Shown here piece by piece: positions 40,981 through 52,424 of a stretch of DNA of 64,000 bases. The stretch lies in the NCBI RefSeq assembly GCF_023078275.1, contig NC_062993.1, forward strand, positions 3,223,252 to 3,287,251. Reading direction: 5' to 3'. The notes beneath the pieces were generated by a model. That model saw only the letters and a program-made list of their open reading frames with translations, was not told where the DNA came from and ran no database searches. The DNA comes from Leguminivora glycinivorella (taxonomy: Eukaryota; Arthropoda; Insecta; Lepidoptera; Tortricidae). How positions within the stretch are numbered: the stretch's first letter is position 1; each line of letters begins with the position of its first letter. The position numbers and the translations under genes were made by a program.

Positions 40981-42329
40981 TATTTATTATCATAATCATA
41001 ATATCGTTTATTGGACCATGGTTCAAAGTTATTACAAAACATTATAAAATAATCCCATGGACCCCAGTAGGGTGTTGCAAACATTTTAACAAACATAGGT
41101 GTAATAATAATCTTATAACATATTATAGGCCGAGCTCAGAAAATAACAGGGCTATGAGGAGTCTATCGTTGGTAGTCTACGGCACGTTATGTGACATGAA
41201 GCAAATTGGACGCAAATGTGATCGAACGCCGTCGCTCAGTGTAATGGGGCAGAATCGGCGATGGAATGGCATATTTTTGGCATATTACCGTTTTTGGAGA
41301 ACATCGGCGACCTAAATGTGTGTTTTTTGCTCATTTGCGATATAAAACGAATTTTATGGAATACATAACTAATATTAAGTATAGGACATTCTTAAACAGA
41401 TTTACTGAGGCTGACGGTAAGCTCAAGAAGGCTTGTGTTGTGTGCGTTGCATTTCGCATCTCCTGCGTCTTGCAACAACATGCTGAGTCAAAGCCTTTTC
41501 CCTACTGTACACACAAATATAATTATCTGTTTGTGTGTATATAATTTTCTTAGGATATTTTTGTGTATTTGTTTTTATTATTTGTTTCTTTTTTTTAATT
41601 TCTCCATTTTGTCCTGTGTATGTGTGCTGTAAAAAATAAATGTCTTTTTCTTTCTTTCTTTCTAATATATTCGTGTCCATGGGCGGCGGTGATCGCTTAC
41701 CATCAGGCGACCTGTCTGCTCGTTTGCCTCCTAACCCATTAAAAAAAAAATTAAATTTGTAATCTAAATATTATCAGTTTTGTCCAGTTTCACTGAAAAC
41801 TCGTCAAACACTACTGAAAGTTCTGATTTGATGTCTCTAGGTACGTTTACAATTAGGTACCGATATCTGTCTCTAAAATAGCTTACTAATAATATTATCA
41901 ACGAATATAGGTACCCTAACTTCACTTCTCAATAACGTATTTCTCCGAAAATCCATACATTCTGAAACATTAATAATATACGCTTCTAACAAATCTGTTA
42001 TTATGTAACACGATCAAAGTACTAGCAAAAACAAGACACAGGTACTTAAATGTACACAGATACACACAAGTAACATACATAACATAGATTACCACAGATA
42101 GACTACGATTCACTGTCTTAAGACACTGGTCCCACCAAAAGAGAGAGCGAGCGTTTTACTAGTAGTATTTAAGACGATTTTGCAATGCCCTGACTGGGTA
42201 TCATGTACCTCCTACTTTACGAATAACATCTATGTATTGTAATGTACCTGATAATGCAAATAAATGAAACTGAAACTACTTCATCTCGGCGATGAAGTAT
42301 AATTCGATCGCGCTATCATCGCGTCTTTT
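40981..42329. other. Unassigned sequence with retroposon-like tails
   Basis: 41600-41665 ends AAAATAAATGTC then a TTTC microsatellite, a typical retroposon 3' tail on the plus strand; 41680-41735 is the TCCATGGGCGGCGGTGATCG repeat. I could not identify the element body or any gene. Confidence 0.35.
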
Positions 42330-42769
42330 TAGGGTTCCGTACCTCAAAAGGAAAAAACGGAACCCTTATAGGATCACTTTGTTGTCCGTCTGTCCGTCCG
42401 TCCGTCTGTCAAGACCCTTTTTCTCAGGAACGCGTGGAGGTATGAAGCTGAAATTTATATCAATTACTCAGGTCTACTGTCCCTTGAAGCTGTGAAAAAA
42501 TCAAACTTCTAAGCCAACGCAATCAAAAGATACAGCCGTTTATGCCGCAAATTTTCGACACTTGCAAGGGAATCAAAACCTACAGGGTGCTTCCCGTGAA
42601 CTCAGAATCTTGAAATTTGGTACGAAGCAACGTCTTATAGCATAGATAAAGGAAAAATTACGAAAACCATAAATTTTTAGTTACATCACATAATATATTT
42701 TTTTTTAATAATTTTAATGTTTGTACGGAACCCTCGGTGCGCGAGTCCGACTCGCACTTGGCCGGTTTT
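42330..42769 (+). mobile_element. R-family repeat, copy with GGTACGGAACCC tail
   Basis: AGGGTTCCGTACCTCAAAAG at the start, then AACGGAACCCTTATAGGATC, a GTCCGTCT microsatellite, and TACGGAACCCTCGGTGCGCG...CACTTGGCCGGTTTTT at the end. Non-coding. Confidence 0.8.
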
Positions 42770-42810
42770 TATTTACACGGGAGCAACTGTCTTTTATATT
42801 GATTTAAACT

Positions 42811-42950
42811 AACACGATCTTCACTCATATTATTAAGCCAGCCAGTCTACCCGTGACCACGGACGTAATGTCATGTCCGAAACGTCGGGTTAAATATAAA
42901 ACGTAAGTTTTACGCGATTAAGTCCCGTTTTAATTTAATAATACAACTGT
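42811..42950 (+). repeat. Penelope-type family 1, 3' fragment
   Basis: Matches 17600-17730 through CAGTCTACCCGTGACCACGG, GAAACGTCGGGTTAAATATA and ACGCGATTAAGTCCCG. It carries the inverted ACACGATCTTCACTCATATT end on its left. Contains the motif listed at 42849-42890. Confidence 0.7.
42849..42890 (+). ncRNA. Hammerhead-like two-helix motif, family 1, second copy
   Basis: Stem I ACCCG/CGGGT is intact. Stem II is GGACGT/ATGTCC; relative to 17619-17636 the fifth pair changed from A-U to G-U, so pairing is kept. Linkers TGACCAC and GAAACGT are unchanged. Confidence 0.5.
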
Positions 42951-42971
42951 CTTTTGTTCGTTTCTATCATA

Positions 42972-43110
42972 GAGGAATAAGTAAGGGAAGAGTTATAACT
43001 CCATACATCAGTAAATGAGAGTTATTTGTATAGGCATAGTTAAGTGACATCTAGCGACAATCACACGTCAATCACGCGTCAACTAGAGTAAAATATCGCA
43101 TTAGGTATCT
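42972..43110 (+). repeat. GAGGAATAAGTAAGGGAAG repeat, copy
   Basis: Preceded by TA. Shares CATCAGTAAATG, GTGACATCTAGCGACAATCA and the CGCGTCAACTAG segment with 51850-52070, and its first 60 bases with the outer ends of the mariner composite. Confidence 0.65.
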
Positions 43111-43217
43111 ATAATCAACTTAAAAGATTATTCTGTACATTTGACCTTTTTGATAAGCAACTTGCATCTCCATATTAAAGTAAATCATGTCAGCGTTACA
43201 TATGTCATTTATGTCAC

Positions 43218-43335
43218 TTGAGTTTTCATGAGTGCTTTCCGTGCCGTGTTACTAAAATGGTTAATAATTTATTAATATTATTTAATAATTTACTAACCAT
43301 TTTAGTAACACGGTAAGGAAAACTCAAGTCGATAT
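43218..43335. mobile_element. Palindromic hairpin element
   Basis: The core CCGTGTTACTAAAATGGTTA is followed by its exact complement after an AT-rich centre; weaker complementarity extends to CTTGAGTTTTC/GAAAACTCAAG outside. Confidence 0.75.
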
Positions 43336-43667
43336 CGATAAGTCGATAAAACAGTTAGGTCAATCCCTTTGACAGTTTGATTTTTGCTATGAAGAATTCC
43401 GCTCTTTGCTAATTACAATGAATCTTGATATATTTGAGTCGTAATGTGTTTAATCTAGTCTGTGTAAGTGATCTGTGGCACCTCGGAGCGAGGTCTATTT
43501 GAACACGCCGCTACATTTGCTTTTGCTACAAACTTGACAAGCTAGCTAAATATACAGAAAGTTCACTTTGTGTTGAATGTGGAGATGAGTTTACTACACA
43601 GATGTCATATATACCATAGATCAAGCACTATTATGTACTTCTGTATTCATTTATGTTATTCTGTTTT

Positions 43668-43893
43668 TAACCCCCGACGCAAAAACGACGGGTGTTATAA
43701 ATTTAACGTGTCTGTCTGTCTGTGTGTCTGTCTGTGGTAATATGGTATCGTAACTTCCGAACGGATGAACCGATTTAGATTTAGTTTTTTTTTGTTTGAA
43801 ACACTCCCGACTATTTCAGCTTTCAAACAAAAAAAAAAAGAAATCGGTTCATCCGTTCGGGAGCTACGATGCCACAGGCAGACACACACACAA

Positions 43894-43924
<31 letters not shown>

Positions 43925-43972
43925 CATCAAACTTATAACACCTCGTCGTTTTTGCGTCGGGAGTTAAAAAAA
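43668..43972. mobile_element. Q-family element, inverted (foldback) pair
   Basis: Left arm AACCCCCGACGCAAAAACGA...; the right arm is its complement ending TCGTCGTTTTTGCGTCGG. The arms meet at TTTGTTTGAAA/CTTTCAAACAAA near 43800. About 150-bp arms without a spacer. Open frames here are by-products of the GTCTGTCTG microsatellite. Confidence 0.8.
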
Positions 43973-44212
43973 AATCAAATCAAAAAAATATTTATTAAAA
44001 TCATTTGATTTGTTCCCTACGGCAATCAAAACCTTCTTTGAAAACTAAGTAAAGCACAATTCCTTGAAACAAATTTCAATGCAAATCCCAGTCTATCACA
44101 ATTATCACAGTTTGAGAACAACAGCGTAAGTCAGGCGGAAGAGACTGTCTGCAAATCTTCGGGAACAAGTTTGAGAATCCTTTTAGGGCCAGGGCTGCCA
44201 GCCACTGCTGAA

Positions 44213-44215
<3 letters not shown>

Positions 44216-44257
<42 letters not shown>
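44216..44257. repeat. TA microsatellite
   Basis: About 20 uninterrupted TA units. Confidence 0.95.
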
Positions 44258-44259
<2 letters not shown>

Positions 44260-44317
44260 AATTATTAATGGACGTACTCTTGGCCACAGACTAGCTAATT
44301 ACTAATTCTTTATCTTA

Positions 44318-44444
44318 GGGCCGGTTGCATCAAACCGTCTGTCACCGTTAAAGCGTTCGTTAAATTGTATTGTATGGGAAGTTCCATAGACGTCTGCTGC
44401 GTGACGATGATGTGTCTGTCAAATGTGGGTCATGCAACTGGCCC
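44318..44444. mobile_element. PIF/Harbinger-type MITE, TTA target
   Basis: GGGCCGGTTGCATC and ATGCAACTGGCCC are inverted ends, with TTA on both sides (44315-44317, 44445-44447). TTA is the PIF/Harbinger target preference. 127 bp, non-coding. Confidence 0.75.
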
Positions 44445-44447
44445 TTA

Positions 44448-45581
44448 GTCAAGTAGAATATTGCTAACGAGAGTAAAATTAAATCGAGACAGCTTGCTAG
44501 AGCGATTTATAGGCTCAAGTTAGCATTATGCACCCCGAGTTACACACAATGTTTTTCATCCCACTTGCAATGTAAAAAGATAAAAAAAAGTTAAATTCGA
44601 TAGTAGACATTTCATAACTCCCTAGGGCAAACGATTTTTATATAACTCACGCTCCACCTGCGTGCAATTGCACATTTTTGTGGGAGTATGATGAAAAAGA
44701 AACAATTATACTGACCCGAAAGTACTCGAAATGGATTGGCCTGGTGATAGTTACCTGCAAGCAAAATAATTTCATTAATTATTTATGAAAATTTTACAAT
44801 TAAAAAACACATTGAAGGAACATAAAACGAATTATATTTCAAGATAATTGGTAAAAACGCATTAAACACAATTCCTTCAGAGATTATTAATTTATTTCTT
44901 AATCTTTTAGTACGATTTGCATTTGCATGTAGGTACTATTTAGTACAATGCATTTTTCATACAAAAACAATATGTATTATTTTCTTAAGTCCACTACACA
45001 CTTGGGTAATATACCGGGTGTCCCGTAAACTAACGCTAAAATCAAAAGGGCTTAATATTATTGCTAATGAGATGTCCTAACACCCCTTTTAATTCTGGCG
45101 TTGGTTTACACCCAATACTTATGCAAAAAAATCCCATATAAAAAAATTGCGCAAATAAATATACGAAAGTGAAATTAAATAAATACAATTACGATAAAAC
45201 GCAATTGTTTTCTTTATCTATCATAAGCCACGAAATGTTTATTTTCAATCCTATTAAACAGCAAATGAAATACGCACATATATCGCCAACCCTATCAACG
45301 AAGGGGTTAAAAGGGGATGGCGGGGTTGATCCGTCGATACATGTTACCTATGGGGGTGGAGGGGGGAGGCATTTCCCGCTTGGTCGGAACGCTTTGTGTT
45401 TATTTTAATATTTTGATTATTTTTAAACCTTTTGATGAAATCTGACCTTTTGCGACCCGGTATTTTGATATCGAGAGTTTGAGGTTGATAGAACAATATA
45501 AATAAATGGTCTACTTAAATACATTTGTGGCAAATGGGAAGGCCAGATACAAGTGTAGACACTTAGTGACCAGATACACAC
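44448..45581. other. Unassigned sequence
   Basis: No gene seen. ACCGGGTGTCCCGTAAACTA at 45014 resembles an element end, but I find no partner. A G-run (GGGGGTGGAGGGGGGAGG) lies near 45352. Confidence 0.35.
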
Positions 45582-45584
45582 TTA

Positions 45585-45775
45585 GGGACCGACCCCACTT
45601 AGGCGTCGCGTGTCTTGCGGCGCGCAACGGACGTCTCCGCCACCTGGGGGCGCGTCTTACGTCCTTCCAATACAAAATGTACTGAGGAGACGTTTTTTGA
45701 ATTACATTCAGGCGGCGTGGCGCGGACGTCCGTTCCGCACCTCAGGACATGCGTCTCTTAAGTGTGGCCGGTCCC
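45585..45775. mobile_element. PIF/Harbinger-type MITE, TTA target, 191 bp
   Basis: GGGACCGACCCCACTTA and TAAGTGTGGCCGGTCCC are inverted ends flanked by TTA (45582-45584, 45776-45778). The interior is GC-rich, which explains the spurious open frame. Confidence 0.75.
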
Positions 45776-45939
45776 TTACGAGTATGCGTATTGACCTTAG
45801 GTTGTAATTTTAACTTATAAAATAGTGATGTGACGATCTATCATGTGATGATCGTCATATCACTATTTTGATGATCTATTATTATGATGTTATCATGTTC
45901 GGATTAAGAGAGAATGAAAAGTCAGAAACTAATACATAC

Positions 45940-46190
45940 ATACATACATACATACGATCACGCCTGTATCCCATAAAGGGGTAGGCAGAGCACATGAAAC
46001 TACTTAAGCTTCAGTGCCACTCTTGGCATATAAGGGGTTGAAAGAAAACGAAACTGTGACATTGCAGTGACAGGTTGCCAGCCTCTCGCCTACGCCACAA
46101 TTTAACCCATATCCCATAGTCGCCTTCTACGACACCCACGGGAAGAAAGGGGGTAGTGAAATTCTTAACCCGTCACCACACAGGTAAACT
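45940..46190 (-). repeat. W-family repeat, full copy with CATA microsatellite
   Basis: CATACATACATACGATCACG, CCCATAAAGGGGTAGGCAGA, TGGCATATAAGGGGTTGAAA, CGCCTACGCCACAATTTAAC. Inverted relative to 32330-32520 and longer, ending near TTCTTAACCCGTCACCACAC. Confidence 0.75.
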
Positions 46191-46220
46191 ACTATTATTA
46201 GAAACTAATATTTGTTGTAA

Positions 46221-46306
46221 ATACTTAAATGCCCTTACTGGGATCCAAACCCGGGACCTTCGGCTTAGCAGAATGGATCATTACCAACTAGGCGAGACCG
46301 GTCGTC
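46221..46306 (-). repeat. tRNA-derived SINE, 5' head only
   Basis: On the minus strand: GACGACCGGTCTCGCCTAGT, then a B-box-like GGTTTGGATCCCAGTAAGGG and the start of the SINE body. The rest is truncated. Confidence 0.65.
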
Positions 46307-46370
46307 ATAATTATACGATACCAATAAGATTGCGTGATTTGAATGAGATTATTCACATTAGTTATCGCTA

Positions 46371-46775
46371 TATTAGAAGCTTTGTTGCGGAAAATTTCCA
46401 AAAAAAAATATAAAATTCATGAAAAATTCACGAAACTTTCACAAAAAAAAGGGAATTGAAATTTATGAAATGGAAAGTTTCCGAAGTTTTCCTATGTGAA
46501 TGTTTCTGAATTTTGGAAACTTTCCGTCGGCACATCAGTAGGTACAGCTAGTGATGTGCAAATTGCGGAAACTTTCAAAAAAAAATCTTTAGTTTCTTGA
46601 AAAATTCACGAAACTTTCACGAAAAATAAAGGGAATTTAAATTTATGAAATGGAAAGTTTCCATCCATACAATTGTCCATACAAAGTATGGAAAGTTTCC
46701 GAAGTTTTCCTATGTGAAAATTTCACAATTTTGGAAACTTTCCGTCGGCATATCAGTAGGTACAGCCCTATCGTA
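46371..46775 (+). repeat. GGAAACTTTCC-rich tandem duplication
   Basis: About 180-bp units (46386-46560 and 46567-46775) share TTCACGAAACTTTCAC, GAAATGGAAAGTTTCC and CATCAGTAGGTACAGC. The second unit begins AGTGATGTGCAAATTGCGGA. Likely a tandemly copied non-autonomous element. Confidence 0.65.
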
Positions 46776-47218
46776 AATGATAAATAAGCGTTCCCCTAGG
46801 ACTACATCGTCAGTCAAATACACAGCCTAGCTTATTCTGCCTTATCCTAAGTAAACAAGCCATTGTTTAGGACCAGACCAAGCCATTGATTAGTCTACTC
46901 GTGTAAGCATTAATTTATTTTATACATCGTGGACTTGCTGAAGTTTTCCAAATAAATACGGCCAGAATATACGTATAGTCGTTTAAGGTACAGAGGAGCA
47001 AATCTCGACTGGGGGGCAATTGTAACTAATCCATTTTTTCCATTATTACACTATGATGTTGAGTTCTACAACCACATGTATCCACTGAAAACGCGTACCA
47101 TAATTATATAACCGGTGGACACTCTATTTAATAATGCAAACTTTGTAAAAGATGGACTAGTTACATTTGCCCCTCAGTCGATATTTGCCCCGCTGTACAG
47201 TCAAGTGTAAAAATATTA

Positions 47219-50144
47219 CTGGGGACGCTATTGCTATGTCTTGTATGGGAACCCTGCATTTTATGATTAAGCACTGAGACTTGGCACAGTTGTTCATTGG
47301 GTGGCCCTGAGTAGATAAAGATCGGGAGGCATCGAGAGCCCCCCTTAATTTAGGAGGGAGGAGGGGGGGAAGGCTGGCGCCTCCGCGCTTCCTTTGAAAC
47401 CATATTTCTCTAAAACTATACAAAATAGGGCATGCGATATATCATTTTCGGGTAAATGAAGGACGAGGAATTCATTTTTGGAACAAAAAAAATGTATTTT
47501 AGAACAAAAATACAAAATAAAATGGGAAAATCTGAAAACGAGATTTTTTTTTATACATATTATTGCACATTTTATGAAAACTGTAATGGTTTTTTCTAAA
47601 TAAAAAATATTATTTAATAGCTACATTTATCTAGTTTTAGAAAATGTATAATTTGTTATAGAAATATATTATACGACGAGTGATAAAAAATAATTGACAT
47701 CGCCCGATAGGGTGATTTGAATGCTCATTTCAATAAGTTTTGTCAATGATTTCAGGTATAATCACTATTTTTAACACACGAAAGCCGTAATCATTGTATT
47801 TTATGGCTATTTTAGTGATTAATGTACTTAAAATAAAAAAAATACAAAAATAAAAAAAAATGTGATAACTCTTTTATAACATTATCCTATTTTGTTCTTT
47901 CTATACAATATATATCTAATAGCAATAAATATGAATAAAAAGCCACATTTATGTAGTTTATAAAAATATATAGTTTGTTATATAAATATATTACGAAACG
48001 CGAGATAAAAAATAATGAAAGTGACGTGGCAGGGCGATCTTGATGTACGCTACGGGTCAGCTTGTATGATTCGATGAGGTGAGGTAAAGGTACTCAAAGC
48101 TCTCAAAAAGTGTAGTTATTTAGAGTAATTCAAATTAAACAACATAAGTACTCCTATATAGTCTGAATTTAACTATTTATATTACATGAAATGATCGATT
48201 GATATGATAGGTCAGATATATACATCTGATCCTAATACATCTTGTGAAATTAGTAGTTATCTATATGATTTGCATAATTTATGGATAATTCTTACTTGAC
48301 ATATTTATTATTCCAGATCTGCGTCCTGTACTTTGGTTAACGAGTGCCGAAAATAGTTATTTACCAAAAAAGACCGCCAAATTAACAGCATTTCACCGAC
48401 AAAAGCTGCCTTGCACCATTTTTGTAAGGGTTATAGGTATATCAAGGTGTCCATTTATTGGGTCAACTAAACCCAATTCAAAATTTGCCATTATTTGCTA
48501 CTTGTGGCTGGACGAAAGTCTGTAACAATTGGGATTTGGGAGCCTACTTGCCCGCAACGTTGCCTGTTGCTGCAGAAACATGCCTCGAAATTGTCGGATG
48601 CAGGTGTAATAAAAAACAGTGCCGCGTAAGGTGCAACCGTAAAAAAAGACTTTTTAAATTAAATGTTCGGAGCTGATGTGCTTATGCAGTGGATGTTGTG
48701 ATATATACATAATTAAATTCAGACTATTCATGTTGTTTTATTTGAATAACTCAAAATAGCTACACTTTTTGAGAGCCTTGAGTACTAGCCCCGATACATA
48801 TGTTTTCGTCTAGTCAGACCATTTTTTGAGGTTCTCCTTTGTACAAAAGCAATGTCTTAGTTCAAAAATCATTAATGTTTAATGCTAATACGAATCTAGT
48901 TTATTTTTTATGGCACTATTGCGCAATAACTAACTATCATTGATACTGAAAGGAAGAATATGACGATTTTTATTTTATCTTTTATGGATGGGTAAAACCG
49001 ATTTAAGGGTGCCCAAAGGAAGTAACTAAATTCTGCTAGTAAACTAAAAAATCTTCAAGCCTATGCATGCAGAACTGCTTTAGGAGAGGAGAACGTGATT
49101 AAGACATTTTTTTTTGCAATATAAGTCACATGCAATTTTATTTTACAAGCAAAATAAACTATATTATAGGACTTTTACAATTTTCTGTACTGGGTCGTGA
49201 TATACCTACATGTGTAAACGTTATTAGAATAAGTATATTTCTGTATTACTAGACGAACTCCACTGCATAGCGGGTAGTACGTAGTACCTTTACCTCACCT
49301 CATCGAATAATGCAAGCTGACCCGTACATTAAAATTTTCATTTTCATTATTTTTTATCTCGCGTTTCGTAATATATTTATATAACAAACTATATATTTTT
49401 ATAAACTGTATAAATGTGGCTTTTTATTGATATTTATTGCTTTTAGATATATATTGTGTAGAAAGAACAAAATAGGATAATGTTAAAAAAAATTATCACA
49501 TTTTTAATATTTTTTAAAATTTTTGTATTTTTTTTTTATTTTAAGTACATTAATCACTAAAATAGCCATAAACTACAATGATTACGGCTTTCGTGTGTTA
49601 AAAATAGTGATTATACCTGAAATCGTTGACAAAACTTATTGAAATGAGCATTCAAATCACCCTATCGGGCGATGTAAATTATTTTTTATCACTCGTCCTA
49701 TAATATATTTCTATAACAAATTATACATTTTCTAAAACTAGATAAATGTAGCTATTAAATAATATTTTTTATTTAGAAAAAACCATTACATTTTTCATAA
49801 AATGTGCAATAATATGTATTAAAAAAAATTCTCGTTTTCAGATTTTCCCATTTTATTTTGTATTTTTGTTCTAAAATACATTTTTTTTGTTCAAAAAATG
49901 AATTCCTCGTCCTTCATTTATCCGAAAATGATATATCGCATGCCCTATTTTGTATAGTTTTAGAGAAATATGGTTTCAAAGGAAGCGCGGCGGCGCCAGC
50001 CTTCCCCCCCTCTTCCCTCCTAAATTAAGGGGGGCTCTCGATGCCTCCCGATCTTTATCTACTCAGGGCCACCCAAGGAACAACCTGTGCCAAGTCTCAG
50101 TGCTTAATCATAAAATGCAGGGTGTTGTGCAATAGCGTCCCCAG
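47219..50144. mobile_element. 2.9-kb foldback element with about 870-bp arms
   Basis: Left arm 47219-48097 and right arm about 49284-50144 are inverted copies, starting CTGGGGACGCTATTG and ending CAATAGCGTCCCCAG, with TA on both sides. The arms show modest divergence, including a few small indels. The 1.2-kb spacer has a second inverted pair (48093-48173 with 48714-48789, GCTCTCAAAAAGTGTAG) and a degraded coding stretch. A TA target suggests mobilisation by a Tc1/mariner-type enzyme, but no transposase motif is visible. Confidence 0.85.
48315..48676 (+). pseudogene. Cysteine-rich ORF fragment in the foldback spacer
   Basis: One frame (48315-48528) is open after an acceptor-like TTATTATTCCAG. 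An overlapping frame (48458-48676) reads KVCNNWDLGAYLPATLPVAA, then CLEIVGCRCNKKQCRVRCNR and a basic end. The CxC-x3-C-x3-C spacing looks like a fragment of a Cys-rich metal-binding domain. Neither frame starts with ATG. I do not recognise the protein family, and a frame change near 48490 may join the two. Confidence 0.35.
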
Positions 50145-50508
50145 TATATGGGTGTACACATCTTACTCAAAAATATGTCCTATAGCATCTTAGTCCGGTG
50201 TAATAAGAGCGTAGTACCATATTTATGAGACGATTATTTCGATACGTATTTTTGCACTTGACTGTACCTTAAGGTATTCTTGACATTGACACAGCTGGGA
50301 CATCAGTTTTCCGTGACCACGCCCATACAATCTACCCACGTATCGGAAAATAGTACAGTAATTGTAATTTATTGTGTATATTGTAATTAATTGTAATATT
50401 GTAATTTATTGTGTAATCTAAATTAACAAATGTCAAGACTTTATGTGGGACATAAAATAGTAGAAATTAAACGAGGATATCGCTTTTCCGTAACTGTAAC
50501 TGTTGCAT

Positions 50509-51081
50509 TTTTAACCGCCGACGGAAAAACGACGGGGTGTTATAAGTTTGACGTGTCGGTCTGTCTGTCTGTGTGTCTGTCTGTGACATCTTAGCTCCCG
50601 AACGGATGAACCGATTTAGATTTAGTCTTTTTTGTTTGAAAGCTGAATTAGTGAAGAAGAAGAAGAGCTTTTTGAACCTACGATATTTATCGGATCAGTC
50701 GGTGTCAAAAATTACGTTTTTAGTCGTATTGCTATTTAAAGCTTTAGTCACTGAAATATTTACACGCTATAAAAAAATTTAAGATAATAAATATAATTAA
50801 ACTGAAACTTGTGCATACAAAATTGTTAAAATGCGTAATCGTTCTACGTTAATAACCTAACCACAAAATTAAAATTTTGAAAAACCTCGGACATAGTGGA
50901 CCGATTTTCATGAAACATGGCTAAGAACATTCCCGACTAACTCAGCTTTCAGACAAAAAAAACTAAATCAAAATCGGTTCATCCGTTCGAGAGCTACGAT
51001 GCCACGGACAGACTCACACAGACAAACACGTCAAACTTATAACACCCCGTCGTTTTTGCGTCTGGGCCGTCGGGGGTTAAT
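50509..51081. mobile_element. Q-family element, inverted pair with spacer
   Basis: Left arm starts TAACCGCCGACGGAAAAACG (50513), with GTCTGTCTGTGTGTCTGTCT and GATGAACCGATTTAGATT. Right arm (50855-51081) is the complement, ending GTCGTTTTTGCGTCTGG and CGTCGGGGGTTAA. The left arm is truncated inside. No coding capacity. Confidence 0.75.
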
Positions 51082-51665
51082 AAAAATCATTCCCATCGCT
51101 ATGACTCGTCTCAAAAGCAGTGATCTGTGTCTCGGCCATACATCCCCGCTGTGTATTTACTGTCCCTGACCTTTCACGGCTGAAGACCGATGGGCCTAAG
51201 ATCGATTAGTCTTGTAACTAAAAGCTTCACAGACCTATTGTATTTTGTATCTTCTGGTATTATGCTCAAGTTTATTGTTAGGAGAGGAAGGGCTGGAGAA
51301 ATGGATCTTTTAATTGTCAACATTTTAGGCTGGCATCATCCATCTAATATAATAAATGGGAAACCACAGATGTCATATATACCATAGATCAAGCAAACGT
51401 ATCTACTTAGCGTGTCAAATGAACTCAGTGAAATCCACTGAGTTGTCCGTCTTTACTCGCAGCTTGCAGCTTTCGGGCGTCAATTTTTGTAAGTTGAAGT
51501 CAATCAAAACATAAAAAATGCCTCGTTACGTGATATTCAATTGCAACAACACAAAAATTATGAACAATCAAGAGCCTGAGACATATTTAAAATTACAGGC
51601 AAGAAACAACTTCAGTACAAAATTTGACACGCTCGGCCCCTATACAAATAGATGAACTTGTTTCT
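51082..51665. other. Unassigned sequence
   Basis: CAGATGTCATATATACCATA at 51366 is shared with 43600, so part of this is repeat. An ATG at 51518 (MPRYVIFNCNN) follows, but the frame is short and unsupported. Confidence 0.3.
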
Positions 51666-51847
51666 TCTATATAAATAAAGTTCTGTGTGGGAAACTGTGT
51701 GTGTCTGTTTGTTTGTCCGTCTTTCATGGCAAAACGGAGCGACGAATTGACGTGATTTTTTAAGTGGATATAGTTGAAGGGATGGAGAGTGACATGGGCT
51801 ACTTTTTGTCTCTTTCTAACGCGAGCGAAGCCGCGGGCAAAAGCTAG
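51666..51847 (+). mobile_element. Non-autonomous Helitron, 182 bp, apparently intact ends
   Basis: Starts TCTATATAAATAAAG and ends with the hairpin CGCGAGCGAAGCCGCG, GGCAAAAGCTAG, next base T. Fits Helitron rules (5' TC, 3' hairpin then CTRR, A/T insertion). Body landmark: GGCAAAACGGAGCGACGAAT. Confidence 0.7.
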
Positions 51848-51849
51848 TA

Positions 51850-52070
51850 GAGGAATAAGTAAGGGAAGAGTTGTAACTCCACACATCAGTAAATGCGGGT
51901 TATTTGTGTAGGCATAGTTAAGTGACATCTAGCGACAATCACGCGTCAACTAGCGTAAATTATCAGTACTGCTACTTGTCGTTCATACGAAATCGTTCGC
52001 TAGTTTACTAATAGGGTCAGCGACATCTAGCGGTATATTAGGAAACCCCGAGATTCGTTTCATACAATTT
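51850..52070 (+). repeat. GAGGAATAAGTAAGGGAAG repeat, longest solo copy
   Basis: Directly follows the Helitron (its flanking TA is 51848-51849). Contains GTGACATCTAGCGACAATCA, TTATCAGTACTGCTACTTGT and GGGTCAGCGACATCTAGCGG. Confidence 0.6.
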
Positions 52071-52424
52071 AACTTTGCTAATTTTCTTATGCACACTACC
52101 AAGGAGTGGAATTCATAGATCTTGGATGGAATTGGATCAAATTAATATTGCAATTACTAATTAATTTGTTCACTTAATTTTAAGCTAACTCTTCAGACAA
52201 AATAATTACTCAGAATTTAAATATAATGAGAAATTACTAAAACATTCAATTACAGACTTTACAAAGTGGTAATTCATTAATTTTAAACATCATTTGCTCT
52301 TGTCTAGACATCTTGTGTTTTTAGAAATATCAAGGTGATTTATCTGTTTTCATTTAAAATTTAGTAATTTTCCAGAAATATAGATCTGTTATCTGTAAGA
52401 TAGATCTGTAATCTAAATATAAAT
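52071..52424. other. Unassigned AT-rich sequence
   Basis: No gene or repeat partner seen. Confidence 0.35.

Larger units (their letters stand above)
47198..50264. mobile_element. MITE family C, split by a foldback element
   Basis: CAGTCAAGTGTAAAAATA at the left and TATTTTTGCACTTGACTG at the right, with TA at 47196-47197 and 50265-50266. Reverse of the 26035-26165 copy. It is interrupted after AAAAATAT by the element at 47219-50144. Confidence 0.85.
46983..50272. mobile_element. MITE family B, split by nested insertion
   Basis: Left part TTAAGGTACAGAGGAGC to ATTTGCCCCGCTG (46983-47195), right remnant CCTTAA after 50266. The solo copy at 16938-17149 shows the unsplit form. The split is at its terminal GTACC, where MITE C inserted with a TA duplication. 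Confidence 0.8.

Noticed and set aside
51518..51580. MPRYVIFNCNN start resembling a THAP-domain protein
   Set aside because: The required C-x2-4-C pattern is not present and the frame is too short.
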